Origin: an uncultured Nitrospira sp. | GTDB taxonomy: Bacteria; Nitrospirota; Nitrospiria; Nitrospirales; Nitrospiraceae | Direction of reading: 5' to 3' | DNA length: 48,479 nt | Assembly (NCBI GenBank): GCA_902500715.1 | Contig: CABVRO010000011.1 | Span: 1 to 48,479 of the forward strand | Shown: piece after piece, positions 33,797 through 43,540 of the stretch | Numbering within the stretch: position 1 is the stretch's first letter | Layout of the letters: each line of letters starts with the position of its first letter | Program-made: the position numbers and the translations under genes | The notes under the pieces: generated by a model | What the model saw: only the letters and a program-made list of their open reading frames with translations | Told to the model about the DNA's origin: nothing | Databases searched by the model: none

Positions 33797-34527
33797 ACGG
33801 CATCAGACCTCCAGCGCAACGAACGTTATCACGTCGCAGCCATCTTCTCCTGGCCGTCATCGCTGTGGTGATCGCGACCGGTTGCGCGGCACAGGCCACG
33901 GCACCGCCCAAGACGATCTATCAGTCGGGATTGAATCAGGTCCGCATCGAGCAGGATCCGGCGTCGACGACGAACACCCATCCGGCCTCGTTGACCGCGA
34001 CGGAAGTGGGCACGTTGTTACGAGGCGTGCGTATCTGGGAACGACGCAATCCGCTGCATCGTCTCCTCGTCGGGCAGGCCGACAAGACCCGGGCCTTCCG
34101 CGACGGGGAAATTGCGGTCCTGGCACCGGCCCTGGCGAAAGCCTTGTCGCAGGCGTCACCCGCTGATCGCGTGTACTACCATCTCGGCCATGCAACCGAA
34201 CATGGCGAAGAGGAGACCAGCACAGGGTGGTTGTCTGTGCAGGACGCTACACTGCATCTCGCGTTGCGCGAAGCCCACGATCGCCATGGGCCCGGGCCCG
34301 ACATCAGTAAGTATGACCGGCAAATGCCGAATGTGCCGGAACGGTCTCCGGCATTCGATGCTACCTTTGAGCCGGAAGAATTTCTGGTGAACGTCCGGTC
34401 GGGCGGCGGGCTGTTCGCACCGGATCAACAGGAAGAACTCCTCATTCGGTACCGGGACGCGTTGTCGGCCATGCCTGCACAACCTGGACTGGAACGAGAC
34501 AACAAACCGGCACCGGAACGGCGCTGA
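33793..34527 (+). CDS. Lipoprotein of unknown family (cassette B)
   Basis: A 244-residue paralog of the lipoprotein at 28129, with lipobox IATGC after a basic signal peptide. It shares with that gene the HPASLTATEVGTLLRG block (HPVQLTGAELSSLLRG in the other copy) and the DRVYYHL stretch. The C-terminus is longer and charged (ERDNKPAPERR). Its ATG overlaps the binding-protein stop. The family has no function I know; repeated association with porin and ModA-like genes is the only clue. Confidence 0.83.
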   Translation: MNGIRPPAQRTLSRRSHLLLAVIAVVIATGCAAQATAPPKTIYQSGLNQVRIEQDPASTTNTHPASLTATEVGTLLRGVRIWERRNPLHRLLVGQADKTRAFRDGEIAVLAPALAKALSQASPADRVYYHLGHATEHGEEETSTGWLSVQDATLHLALREAHDRHGPGPDISKYDRQMPNVPERSPAFDATFEPEEFLVNVRSGGGLFAPDQQEELLIRYRDALSAMPAQPGLERDNKPAPERR

Positions 34528-34879
34528 GCAATGGTAGGGCTCGATCGAGTCAACCACACACTGGCTCTGACGGTGTGCGCCGACTCCACCAGGCGCGGCC
34601 TTCCCGTCCTCTTCCGAACACGCGGGCGGTAACTCCTCGGGCAGGCCGAACTACCTTAGACCTGCAGGACTGGTTCCCCCTTTAGCAGATGCCGAACGGA
34701 GGCCATCGAGCCCGCGGTCAGCGTGAACGAACTTCTGCCGGGGAATTCATCTCCTTGTGGCAAGATCCCTGCCGACGTTTGCTCGCCCACGCCGAGAGCG
34801 GTGCCGGGAACGTCTGCCCCTCGCAGGGTGGCATGGGACTGGTCACTGTGGTACCGTAGGCGTTCACCACGAGGCCTGC
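34528..34879. other. Gap before the histidine kinase gene, 352 bases
   Basis: No gene is seen. The open frame beginning at 34757 merely extends the kinase gene upstream. A sigma-54-like GG/GC pair at 34672-34690 (GGTTCCCCCTTTAGC) has 11 rather than 10 bases between elements, so I do not call a promoter. Confidence 0.4.
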
Positions 34880-36466
34880 ATGCGCTGGCTCCATGACCGT
34901 TCGATCGGGCAAAAGTTCTTCATCTCCTTCGGAGTCATCCTCAGCCTCCTGGCGTTGAGCCTCACGGCGCTGCTTGTGTACCTCAGTCGCATCAACAGCT
35001 ATGTGGACCGTCACAAACGCATTACGGTCCCCGCCATCGTGACTGCGGCCACCATGCAACGTTCCGCCTATGACATGAACCTCACGCTGCATCTGTTTTT
35101 GGAACAGATCACCAAGGCCGATGCGGCCGGCACCCTTGCCCAGCTCAGCCGCCACGCCGAACAGATCCGCAGTTCCCTCGTCCTGTACCGTTCCACCCAT
35201 GCCGCGCGCACCCATCCGATTCTCCTGGGGATGCTGAACCAACACCAGCGTCTGGATCTGGCTGATCAGGAAGACCAGGCCATCGCCGAAATCGATCTCG
35301 CCCTGCAGGAATTGAACGACATATGGAGCACGGCCCTCGCACAACCGCAGGCACCCGTTGCCCCCCACTCATCGACCACCAAGGCCGATGCCCTCATTGC
35401 ACGACTCACCCGCAATCTTGATCGGTTAGTCGCCGCCCATCGGGATATCGATGTGGAAATGAAAGTGGAAGGCGATCTGCTGCTCCAACAGGCGCGGCTG
35501 ATTGCGTTAAGCCTGGTCGCCGTGCTCGGTCTGGTGATCACCGTCATCTATGTCTCCGTCAATCGGCAGATCGCCAAGCCGCTCCAACGTCTCTCCGTCA
35601 CGGCCGACCGTGTCGCTCACCACGACCTGACCGCGCAATTCGAATCCTGGCCGGGCCGTGACGAAGTCGGCACCTTGGCCGCCTCCCTCTCGTCGATGGT
35701 CACCAGCCTCCGCGAGCAGACCGCCGCGACCGCCCGGAAGACCAAAGAGCTTGAAGCCTTTACCTATTCCGTTGCGCACGACCTCAAAGGCCCGTTGCGG
35801 GAAATCGAAGGCTTCTCATCCCTGTTGGAGAAACAATTCGCCGACGGCGGCGACGCGCAAACCCGGCACCAGATCGATGTAATCCGGCGCTCCGCGCTGC
35901 GCCTCACGCACATGATCGACGCCTTGCTCAAATATTCCCGACTGGAGCAACAGAATCTTCCTCGGCAGCGCTTCAATGTCTTGGAAATGATCACCACGCT
36001 CATCACCGACCGGTTCAGCGGACTCCAAGGCCCGAAGCCAAAAATCCAGGTCGCCTTGCCGTTTGCCGATCTCTTCGGTGAACCGGTAAGCATCCGTCAA
36101 GCCATCGCGAACCTCCTCGACAATTCGTCGAAGTTCTCCCGCCACGCCTTACCGCCGACCATCACCATCGGCGGTACCCGGATGGAACACGAACTCATCC
36201 TGTGGGTTCAGGATAACGGGATCGGCTTCGACCCGTCTCACTACGACAAGATCTTCGGGCTCTTCGAGCGGCTCCACAGCCCACAGGAATACGAGGGCAC
36301 GGGCGTGGGCCTCGCGATCGTGAAACTCGTCATGGACAAACATGACGGCCGGGTCTGGGTGGAATCCGCTCCCGGAGCGGGCAGCAAATTCTATCTGGCC
36401 TTTCCGGAGCGCGCCGAATCCGTCGTCGACCGTCTTTCCTCTTCACCTCATCCTGCTTCAGCGTGA
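34880..36466 (+). CDS. Sensor histidine kinase (HAMP, HisKA, HATPase)
   Basis: A 528-residue membrane kinase. A first helix (about residues 12-35), a helical periplasmic sensor region (about 36-205), a second helix (ARLIALSLVAVLGLVITVIYVSV), then HAMP, a HisKA domain with phospho-acceptor His300 in SVAHDLKGPL and an HATPase domain with NLLDNSSKF (N box), DNGIGFD (G1) and GTGVGLAI (G2). ATG 34880 follows GAGG at 5-base spacing; upstream frame is excluded. Four bases separate it from the response regulator gene, so they form a pair. The four-helix sensor resembles chemoreceptor-type domains; the stimulus is unknown. Confidence 0.92.
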   Translation: MRWLHDRSIGQKFFISFGVILSLLALSLTALLVYLSRINSYVDRHKRITVPAIVTAATMQRSAYDMNLTLHLFLEQITKADAAGTLAQLSRHAEQIRSSLVLYRSTHAARTHPILLGMLNQHQRLDLADQEDQAIAEIDLALQELNDIWSTALAQPQAPVAPHSSTTKADALIARLTRNLDRLVAAHRDIDVEMKVEGDLLLQQARLIALSLVAVLGLVITVIYVSVNRQIAKPLQRLSVTADRVAHHDLTAQFESWPGRDEVGTLAASLSSMVTSLREQTAATARKTKELEAFTYSVAHDLKGPLREIEGFSSLLEKQFADGGDAQTRHQIDVIRRSALRLTHMIDALLKYSRLEQQNLPRQRFNVLEMITTLITDRFSGLQGPKPKIQVALPFADLFGEPVSIRQAIANLLDNSSKFSRHALPPTITIGGTRMEHELILWVQDNGIGFDPSHYDKIFGLFERLHSPQEYEGTGVGLAIVKLVMDKHDGRVWVESAPGAGSKFYLAFPERAESVVDRLSSSPHPASA

Positions 36467-36470
36467 CCTC

Positions 36471-37829
36471 ATGACCATGGAACACATGCGCGCTCTCATT
36501 GTCGACGACGAAGAATTTGTCCGTCTCGTCGTGGAACAGGCGCTCCGCGAGGAAGGCTGCGACACGCAGACAGCGGGAGGCGGACAGGAAGGTCTCGATC
36601 GACTCCGTATGGCCTCCTTCGACTGCGTCATCACCGATCTCCGCATGCCCGGTCTCGACGGCCGGGCGATCTTGCGCTGGGTGAAGGAGCATCAACCGGA
36701 CGTCGATGTGATCGTCCTGACCGGCCATGGCGACGTCAAAGACGCCGTGGCGGCCATCAAAGACGGAGCCTGGGATTTCCTCATCAAGGACACCCCGTTC
36801 GACGGCGCGGCCGTGAAGGCCGCTCTCACAAGACTTCGCAGGGTTCGAGAGCTTCGCCGCGAGAATCTGGCGGCACGGCACGGCGGGTATCTACAGGCCG
36901 TGATTGCCGATGGGACCAGCCCGGCCTGGCGGACGGTGAAGACACAGATCGCGCACGTGGCGCCATCGCAGGCCCCGGTGCTGATTCAGGGGGAAACCGG
37001 TTCCGGGAAAGACGTGGTCGCGCGCCTGCTGCACACGCACAGCCATCGGGCCGGCGGGCCCTTCATCGCCGTCAATTGCGGAGCGGTGAGTCGAGAGCTG
37101 CTGGAGAGCGAGTTATTCGGCTACGAGAAAGGCGCGTTTACCGGCGCCGCCCAGGCCAAACCCGGACTGATCGCCGCCGCCGAAGGCGGCTCCTTGTTTC
37201 TCGACGAGATCGGCGAAATGCCCGGGCCGATGCAGGTCAGCCTGCTGCGCTTTCTCGACGGGAAGGAATACCGCCCTGTCGGCAGTACGCGTATCCTCCG
37301 GGCCGATGTCCGGATCCTCTGCGCCACGAATCGGGACATCCAGGAACTCGTGCTGCAAGGCCGGTTTCGAGACGATCTCCTGTATCGTATCAACACGGTG
37401 ACGCTGCATGTGCCGCCGTTGCGCGAACGACCGGAGGATCTTGCCATGCTGGCCGATCACATTCTGCACCGCCTTCGCATCCCGGGCACCGCAACGAGAA
37501 CGCTCAGCCCGGAAGCCCTCGCGCAGCTGGCTACCTACCGCTGGCCGGGAAACGTGCGCGAACTTCGCAATGTGATCGAACGCATTGTCCTGATGAGCCC
37601 GAACTCCGGACCGATCACCGGCGAAGAGGTCCTGCAGGTGCTCCCTCAGGCAGCATCGGCGCCATCACTCCATGACCGGACACAACTGTCCCTCGACGAG
37701 ATCGAACGCCTGCATATTGAACGAGTGCTGAAATCGAGCGAGGGCAACAAAACCAAAGCCGCCCAAACCCTCCGGATCGACTACAAAACGCTTCTGGCAA
37801 AACTGAAGAAGTACGAAGGCGGGGGCTAA
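36471..37829 (+). CDS. NtrC-family sigma-54 response regulator
   Basis: A 452-residue enhancer-binding response regulator. The receiver domain has phospho-acceptor Asp56 in VITDLRMPG, the acidic pair in IVDDEE and Lys in LIKDTP. The AAA+ domain has GETGSGKD (Walker A) and the GAFTGA loop that contacts sigma-54; the C-terminal Fis-type HTH has EGNKTKAAQTLRIDYKTL. ATG 36471 gives a complete receiver. It will activate sigma-54 promoters after phosphorylation by the upstream kinase. No sigma-54 promoter with clean GG-N10-GC spacing was found nearby, so targets probably lie elsewhere. Confidence 0.93.
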   Translation: MTMEHMRALIVDDEEFVRLVVEQALREEGCDTQTAGGGQEGLDRLRMASFDCVITDLRMPGLDGRAILRWVKEHQPDVDVIVLTGHGDVKDAVAAIKDGAWDFLIKDTPFDGAAVKAALTRLRRVRELRRENLAARHGGYLQAVIADGTSPAWRTVKTQIAHVAPSQAPVLIQGETGSGKDVVARLLHTHSHRAGGPFIAVNCGAVSRELLESELFGYEKGAFTGAAQAKPGLIAAAEGGSLFLDEIGEMPGPMQVSLLRFLDGKEYRPVGSTRILRADVRILCATNRDIQELVLQGRFRDDLLYRINTVTLHVPPLRERPEDLAMLADHILHRLRIPGTATRTLSPEALAQLATYRWPGNVRELRNVIERIVLMSPNSGPITGEEVLQVLPQAASAPSLHDRTQLSLDEIERLHIERVLKSSEGNKTKAAQTLRIDYKTLLAKLKKYEGGG

Positions 37830-37978
37830 AAGAAGCGTTCGATATAACCAGGTCTGAATCACTAGGTGAACAGCGCGCACAAGAGCGATTCGGCACCGAA
37901 GCCGCTCACGTGAAGGGCAGGCGCCACCCCAAGGCCCTGGGCCCTCATCGGCATGGAAGAAGCCTACATCCACTGTTC

Positions 37979-38156
37979 CTAGCCCGGATTCACGAATGCC
38001 GTCGCGAGGCGTTCGAGACCGAAGCCCGCCGGGGCTCATCGCAAGTGAGGCCGACGCAGGCGTACTTGCAGTCCGTCGAGGAGGCCGAACGAGAACAGCC
38101 CCGCCGGGCGAGAGGATCGGACGCCGGAGTAGGTATTCATGAATAGTCCGAGCTAG
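37979..38156. repeat. 178-bp candidate dispersed repeat with terminal inverted repeats
   Basis: The ends CTAGCCCGGATTCACGAAT and (reverse complement) CTAGCTCGGACTATTCATGA are imperfect inverted repeats, both beginning CTAG, and the interior is GC-rich with several self-complementary runs (GGGGCT and AGCCCC). I recall near-identical sequences in intergenic regions of Nitrospira; a search would be needed to count copies. Size and ends suggest a MITE-like element or a structured RNA-type repeat. A 78-codon open frame inside it is not a gene. Confidence 0.55.
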
Positions 38157-38159
38157 CAT

Positions 38160-38282
38160 GTGCCGCTCCTCAAGCGACTGGACAAACACATTGCCTGGGG
38201 CAGCGACGACGAGCAGGCCATAGGCGACAATTTCTTCAAGGTTACCCCTGATCTACCGCCGGGCGCGCCGGATGGCGAGTAG
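38160..38282 (+). other. Short open frame (40 codons) behind the repeat, possible gene remnant
   Basis: From GTG 38160 to TAG 38282 the product begins VPLLKRLDKHIAWGSDDEQ and ends APDGE. It looks protein-like, but no ribosome-binding site or family is seen, and the end lies 9 bases from the tex gene's stop on the other strand. It may be the tail of a gene disrupted by the repeat just upstream. Confidence 0.3.
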
Positions 38283-38290
38283 GCCGCTCG

Positions 38291-40690
38291 CTACTTTTTC
38301 TCTTTAGCACGGGCCAGGGCCAGTGCAAAGGCTCCGATGGGCTGAGGCTCACGGGATCTACCCCGTTGCTGGTCGGCAGGGCGTCGGTCGAGCGTGTCAC
38401 GTGGCCCTCCGGCACGGGGATCAGGCTGCGAGGCCGGCGTTGCGGGATCCTCCACGCGCATAGTCAACGAAATCCGCTGTCGCGGCACATCGACGGACAG
38501 TACCTTTACTTTCACGATCTGGCCCGGTTTCACGACTTCGTGCGGATCTTTGACGAACTTGTTCGCCAGCGCAGACACGTGGACGAGACCGTCCTGGTGG
38601 ACGCCGATATCGACAAAAGCTCCGAACGCGGCGACGTTGGTCACCACGCCTTCGAGCATCATCCCCGTCTGTAAATCTGCGAGCGACTCCACCCCTTCGC
38701 GAAACGTGGCCGTCTTGAATTCCGGGCGCGGGTCGCGGCCGGGCTTTTCTAACTCGGCGAGAATATCCTTCACCGTCGGTAGGCCGAACGTGTCATCGGT
38801 GAAGTCCTCCGGCGAAAGTTCCTTCAATGCGGCCGGTTTCCCCATGACGTCGGCAATGCCTGTATTCAACCGCGCCAGCATGCGCTCGACCACCGGGTAG
38901 GCTTCCGGATGGACGGCGGAACGGTCCAATGGATTGTCGCCGTTACTGATCCGCAAAAACCCTGCGGCTTGCTCAAAGGTTTTGTCGCCCAGGCGCGGGA
39001 CCTTCCGAATCATTACCCGGTTCGGGAAGGGGCCGTGTGCATCTCGATACTCGACGATATTCTGTGCCAGGACGCGGCTCAGCCCGGAGACTCGCGCCAA
39101 CAGGGGGGCGGACGCGGTGTTCACATCCACCCCGACCGCATTGACACAATCCTCGACCGTTGCGTCGAGCGATCGCGCGAGGGCCCGCTGGTTGACGTCA
39201 TGCTGGTATTGCCCCACTCCGATCGACTTGGGGTCGATTTTGACGAGTTCGGCCAGGGGATCCTGCAACCGCCTGGCGATCGAGACGGCCCCGCGCAGAC
39301 TGACGTCCAAGCCCGGAAATTCCGCCGCAGCAAAGGCCGACGCGGAATAGACGGACGCACCGGCCTCGCTGACCACGATTTTGGCGAGCTGATGCCCAGG
39401 TTTCCGTTCGGCGATCAGCTTGACGACCTCTGCCGCGAACTTATCGGTCTCGCGGCTCGCCGTGCCGTTGCCGATCGCAATCAGCTCCACGCCATGCCGG
39501 ATCACCAATGCCGCGATGGTCCCCAGCGCGCCCTGCCAGTCGTTCCGGGGCTGGTGCGGATAGATCGTCGTCGTCTCCAACAACTTTCCTGTCGCATCCA
39601 CGACGGCCACTTTACAGCCGGTGCGGAGCCCCGGATCGAGTCCCAACACGGCCTTCGGCCCGGCGGGCGCGGCCAGCAACAGTTCATGGAGATTACGGCC
39701 GAAAATCTTGATGGCCTCCGCTTCCGCCGCCTCGCGCACCTGCAGCAACAACTCCGTGCTGAGATGGAGATGCACCTTCACCCGCCAGGCCCAATGACAG
39801 ACATCGGCCAGCCACTTGTCCGCCCGTCGGCCACGGTTCTCGACGCCGAAATGGGCGGCAATGAGCGCGGCGCAGGGATGCGGCACTTGGGCATCGGGGG
39901 CTTCCCCCAACCCAAGGTCCAGTTTCAGCACACCCAGCGTGCGGCCGCGGAACATCGCCAGGGCTCGATGCGAAGGAATCGTGCGGATCGTTTCGGAATA
40001 GGCGTAATAGTCGCGGAACTTTTCCTCTTCTGCCGTTTCCTTGCCGGGCATGACGGTGGAGGTGACGATCCCTTCGTTCCACAATTTCGCGCGCAATGTC
40101 GCCAACAGGTCGGCGGTTTCGGCGAATCGTTCAACCAGAATATCGCGGGCGCCCTCGAGCGCGGCCTTCGCGTCGGGTATATTGATGGCGTCCACACCTT
40201 CCGCCGCGGGCACCACCTTCACATACTTGACAGCCTCCTGATCCGGATCGAGCGTCGGGTCGGCGAGGAGCACGTTCGCCAATGGCTCCAACCCGGCTTC
40301 GCGCGCAATCTGCGCCTTCGTGCGGCGCTTGGGCTTGAAGGGCAGATAGATGTCCTCCACGGTTTGCTTCGTCGCCGCCTGCTCGATCGCCCGACACAAC
40401 TCGTCGGTTAACTTCCCCTGCTCATCGATCGAGGCGAGAATCGTTTGCCGACGCTCTTCCAATTCACGGAGATACAAGAGGCGCTCTTCCAGGGTGCGCA
40501 GATGCGTATCGTCCAGATTGTCGGTCGCCTCTTTGCGATAACGCGCGATGAAGGGCACCGTCGCTCCACCGTCCAGCAGCGTCACCGCGGCCGCAATCTG
40601 CGGGGGGGTCACTCCAAGTTCTTTGGCGATGAGATCGACGATGCGTTGCTGGGCTGCGGATGAAATGGTCGGTGTCGTTGGAGAGGTCAT
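38291..40690 (-). CDS. tex: Tex family RNA-binding protein
   Basis: A 799-residue cytoplasmic protein related to Spt6/Tex, which acts in transcription and RNA handling. The N-terminal Tex region ([38 protein letters not shown]) is followed by a YqgF-like RNase H fold ([19 protein letters not shown]), helix-hairpin-helix motifs ([15 protein letters not shown]) and a C-terminal S1 domain ([21 protein letters not shown]). The ATG at 40690 is clear. Long open frames on the opposite strand of this gene are a GC-bias shadow. It is divergent from kup with no functional link. Confidence 0.94.
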   Translation of the reverse strand: MTSPTTPTISSAAQQRIVDLIAKELGVTPPQIAAAVTLLDGGATVPFIARYRKEATDNLDDTHLRTLEERLLYLRELEERRQTILASIDEQGKLTDELCRAIEQAATKQTVEDIYLPFKPKRRTKAQIAREAGLEPLANVLLADPTLDPDQEAVKYVKVVPAAEGVDAINIPDAKAALEGARDILVERFAETADLLATLRAKLWNEGIVTSTVMPGKETAEEEKFRDYYAYSETIRTIPSHRALAMFRGRTLGVLKLDLGLGEAPDAQVPHPCAALIAAHFGVENRGRRADKWLADVCHWAWRVKVHLHLSTELLLQVREAAEAEAIKIFGRNLHELLLAAPAGPKAVLGLDPGLRTGCKVAVVDATGKLLETTTIYPHQPRNDWQGALGTIAALVIRHGVELIAIGNGTASRETDKFAAEVVKLIAERKPGHQLAKIVVSEAGASVYSASAFAAAEFPGLDVSLRGAVSIARRLQDPLAELVKIDPKSIGVGQYQHDVNQRALARSLDATVEDCVNAVGVDVNTASAPLLARVSGLSRVLAQNIVEYRDAHGPFPNRVMIRKVPRLGDKTFEQAAGFLRISNGDNPLDRSAVHPEAYPVVERMLARLNTGIADVMGKPAALKELSPEDFTDDTFGLPTVKDILAELEKPGRDPRPEFKTATFREGVESLADLQTGMMLEGVVTNVAAFGAFVDIGVHQDGLVHVSALANKFVKDPHEVVKPGQIVKVKVLSVDVPRQRISLTMRVEDPATPASQPDPRAGGPRDTLDRRPADQQRGRSREPQPIGAFALALARAKEKK

Positions 40691-40950
40691 AGGTACGTAT
40701 TGAGCTTTCCGAAAGCGAGATCGGGCCGGAGGCGATCCTCCCGGTCTCAGCGACTTTCTTGTGAGATGAATTCGAAGACTTGGCCGGCGCGAATCCTATG
40801 ATCGTTCGCACGGGCCGACGGGGAATCTAGCAGAAGATTCGCGCAACTTCCAGGCCGGATGCGCGGCCACTCATCTCTCTCCACCTGGGAACAGATGCGG
40901 AGGTTTACGACACCCTGCGGAACCAACCGGCATCCCCTCATCCAACATGG

Positions 40951-40956
40951 TATAGT
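40951..40956 (+). promoter_or_regulatory. Possible -10 box of the kup promoter
   Basis: TATAGT at 40951-40956 is 57 bases upstream of the kup start and matches five of six -10 positions; the -35 region is poor. The remainder of the 323-base gap (40691-41013) between the divergent tex and kup genes shows no gene or other structure. Confidence 0.35.
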
Positions 40957-41013
40957 TCGACCCGTCACAACACAGGACCATCGCGAATCGGGTCGGGCCC
41001 CTGTCACGTATCC

Positions 41014-42897
41014 ATGCCGAAGCATCTCAACAACCAATCTTCTTCCGTCTCCCTCACCGTGGCCGCCATGGGAGTGGTCTATGGCGACATCGGAACCAGC
41101 CCGCTCTATGCCCTACGCGAGTGTTTTCACGAATCGCACGGGCTTTCCGTTACCCCCGACAATGTGCTGGGGATCTTATCCTTGATCGTCTGGTCGCTCG
41201 TACTCGTCGTCACGGTGAAATATCTGCTGTTCGTCATGAAAGCCGACAACGAGGGCGAAGGAGGCATGCTGGCGCTCCTGGCGCTCAGCCAGCAGTCCCG
41301 CCTGGCCGATCTCCGCAAAGGCCTCAACGTGGTCGTCACGCTCGGCTTGATCGGCGTGGCTTTTCTCTATAGCGACGGCATCATTACGCCGGCCATTTCG
41401 GTCCTCAGCGCGGTCGAAGGGCTCACGCTTACCACCGATCTGTTCACCCCCTACATCCTGCCTCTGACCGTCGCGCTGGTCGCCTTGTTGTTCATCATCC
41501 AACGCCGTGGCTCCGGGACGATCGGAAGCATCTTCGGCCCCATCATGCTGCTCTGGTTTGTCACCATGGCCCTGCTCGGGCTCCACAGTGTGCTCCAAAC
41601 CCCGGAGGTGCTGCGTGCCGCCGATCCGCTGTATGCGATCCAGTTTTTGATTCGTCATGCAGGCATCGGCATCCTGGTGCTGGGCAGTGTGTTTCTGGTC
41701 CTCACGGGAGCCGAAGCTTTATATGCCGACATGGGCCACTTCGGACGCGGACCGATCCAACTCGGCTGGTTTGCGGTAGCCTTGCCCGCCCTTCTGCTCC
41801 AGTACTTCGGTCAGGGGGCGCTTCTCATGCGGACCCCGGCGGCTCTGGCCAATCCCTTTTACTTCCTGGCCCCCGACTGGATGCTGTACCCCTTGATCGC
41901 GCTGGCGACCATGGCCACCGTCATCGCATCCCAAGCCATGCTGTCCGGGGCCTTCTCGTTGACCTTGCAAGCCGTTCAATTGGGCTATCTGCCGCCGTTG
42001 CGGATTACCCACACGTCCGCTGAGCAACATGGTCAAATCTACTTTGGCCTGTTGAATTGGGTCATGTTCATCGGCACCGTGGGTCTGATCCTTTCATTCG
42101 GATCGTCCAGTAATCTGGCCGCAGCCTATGGCATCGCCGTCTCAGGTTCCATGATCATCACGACCCTCCTGATGTATCGCGTGGTCCAGGCCCATTGGAA
42201 ATGGAGCCCGCTACCGGCCGCTATGGCAGTGGGGATATTCCTCATCATCGATCTCGCATTCTTTCTCGCGAATGCGCAAAAAATTCCCCATGGCGGATGG
42301 TTCCCGCTGCTGCTCGGCGCGGTCGTGTTCACCGTCATGAGTACCTGGGCGCGAGGACGCGCGATCGTGGCGGACCACTTGCGCGAGCAGTTTCCGCCTC
42401 TCGTTCAGTTCGTCCAGGATGTGTTGCCGCAGGTGCAATACAGAACCGCCGGACGCGCCGTATTTTTATCTCAACACTCCGATATCACTCCGCCCGCCTT
42501 GCTGCAAAATGTCCGGCACAACAAATCTCTGCACGAGCAAGTCTATATCCTCACCGTCCGCACAGAGCCTGTGCCCTACGTTCCGTCGGGAGGACCATTG
42601 GAGCTCACCACCATCCGGGAGAACCTGTTCCAAGTTGTCGCCAGATGCGGATTCATGGAAACGCCGGACATCCCACGCGTCCTCACGCACCTCGCAGCCC
42701 AGGGCCATACCCTCCCTGTCGAGGAGACCACGTTCTTCCTCAGCAGACTGACCTTTTTGGCAACGCCGAAACCGGGGATGGCAATCTGGCGGGAAAAAAT
42801 ATTCGTCTTCCTGTCGAGAAATACTCAGAGGGCCAGTTCTTATTTCCACCTACCGGCGGAACAGGTGATTGAAATCGGGCTGGTGCTGGAGATTTGA
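41014..42897 (+). CDS. kup: Kup-type potassium uptake protein
   Basis: A 627-residue inner-membrane K+ symporter of the KUP/HAK/KT family. About 12 transmembrane helices fill the first 450 residues, starting VAAMGVVYGDIGTSPLYALRE, the diagnostic N-terminal motif, then TVKYLLFVMKADNEGEGG. The rest is the cytosolic C-terminal domain (NLFQVVARCGFMETPDIPRVL). Length and layout match E. coli Kup (622 residues). Weak start signals, but the ATG at 41014 fits homologs. It converges on trmL. Confidence 0.94.
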   Translation: MPKHLNNQSSSVSLTVAAMGVVYGDIGTSPLYALRECFHESHGLSVTPDNVLGILSLIVWSLVLVVTVKYLLFVMKADNEGEGGMLALLALSQQSRLADLRKGLNVVVTLGLIGVAFLYSDGIITPAISVLSAVEGLTLTTDLFTPYILPLTVALVALLFIIQRRGSGTIGSIFGPIMLLWFVTMALLGLHSVLQTPEVLRAADPLYAIQFLIRHAGIGILVLGSVFLVLTGAEALYADMGHFGRGPIQLGWFAVALPALLLQYFGQGALLMRTPAALANPFYFLAPDWMLYPLIALATMATVIASQAMLSGAFSLTLQAVQLGYLPPLRITHTSAEQHGQIYFGLLNWVMFIGTVGLILSFGSSSNLAAAYGIAVSGSMIITTLLMYRVVQAHWKWSPLPAAMAVGIFLIIDLAFFLANAQKIPHGGWFPLLLGAVVFTVMSTWARGRAIVADHLREQFPPLVQFVQDVLPQVQYRTAGRAVFLSQHSDITPPALLQNVRHNKSLHEQVYILTVRTEPVPYVPSGGPLELTTIRENLFQVVARCGFMETPDIPRVLTHLAAQGHTLPVEETTFFLSRLTFLATPKPGMAIWREKIFVFLSRNTQRASSYFHLPAEQVIEIGLVLEI

Positions 42898-42971
42898 TCG
42901 CGGCGCTGAGCGGTCTATGACGAGGACCGGCCAGTGGCATCCGACAGTACCTGCGAAGATATAGCCGGCGA

Positions 42972-43436
42972 TCAGAGCCCCTTCTCAAATTTGACTTGCC
43001 GCCAGGCTTCGTAGAGCACCACCGCGACCGAGTTGGAGAGGTTGAGGCTTCGGCTTCCCGGCACCATCGGGACACGTAGGCACTGTTGTTCCGGGACGCT
43101 GCCAAGAATCTCCACCGGCAATCCACGACTTTCCGGACCAAAGACAAACGCATCGCCTTCGGCGTACCGAACCAGATCGTACCGTTGTCTGCCTTTTGTC
43201 GACACGGCAAACAGTCGGCAATCCTTCATTCGTTCCAGACACTCTACCCACCCCTCGTGCACCGTGATCGAGGCGAATTCGTGATAATCCAGTCCGGCCC
43301 GCAGCAGCTGTTTGTCTTCCAGTGTGAACCCCAGCGGTTTCACCAAATGCAGCCGGGCGCCGGTATTCGCGCACAGCCGGATAATGTTGCCGGTGTTGGG
43401 CGGAATCTCCGGCTGATACAAAATGACGTCGAACAT
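42972..43436 (-). CDS. trmL: tRNA (cytidine(34)-2'-O)-methyltransferase
   Basis: A 154-residue SPOUT methyltransferase that modifies the wobble base of certain leucine tRNAs with S-adenosylmethionine. MFDVILYQPEIPPNTGNI, LHLVKPLGF, FGPESRGLP and the knot segment VPMVPGSRSLNLSNSVAVVLYEAWRQ are the TrmL signatures. ATG 43436 (MFDVILYQ) matches the usual family start; the frame allows longer starts at 43445 or 43481. E. coli TrmL has 157 residues. Confidence 0.93.
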   Translation of the reverse strand: MFDVILYQPEIPPNTGNIIRLCANTGARLHLVKPLGFTLEDKQLLRAGLDYHEFASITVHEGWVECLERMKDCRLFAVSTKGRQRYDLVRYAEGDAFVFGPESRGLPVEILGSVPEQQCLRVPMVPGSRSLNLSNSVAVVLYEAWRQVKFEKGL

Positions 43437-43540
43437 GAACAGCATCGCCGGCCGGGTAGGTACATCGCCGCGTTCGCCCATGCAAGGGTAAGACTGAGCG
43501 GAGTATCGGACGATGCGCGAGATCGCTCCACGCCCTCCGA

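Noticed and set aside
37910..38146. 78-codon open frame
   Set aside because: Mostly inside the repeat element, no family, no ribosome-binding site.
38909..40411. A 500-codon open frame on the plus strand
   Set aside because: It lies wholly antisense to tex, whose domains are complete; high GC makes such shadow frames common.
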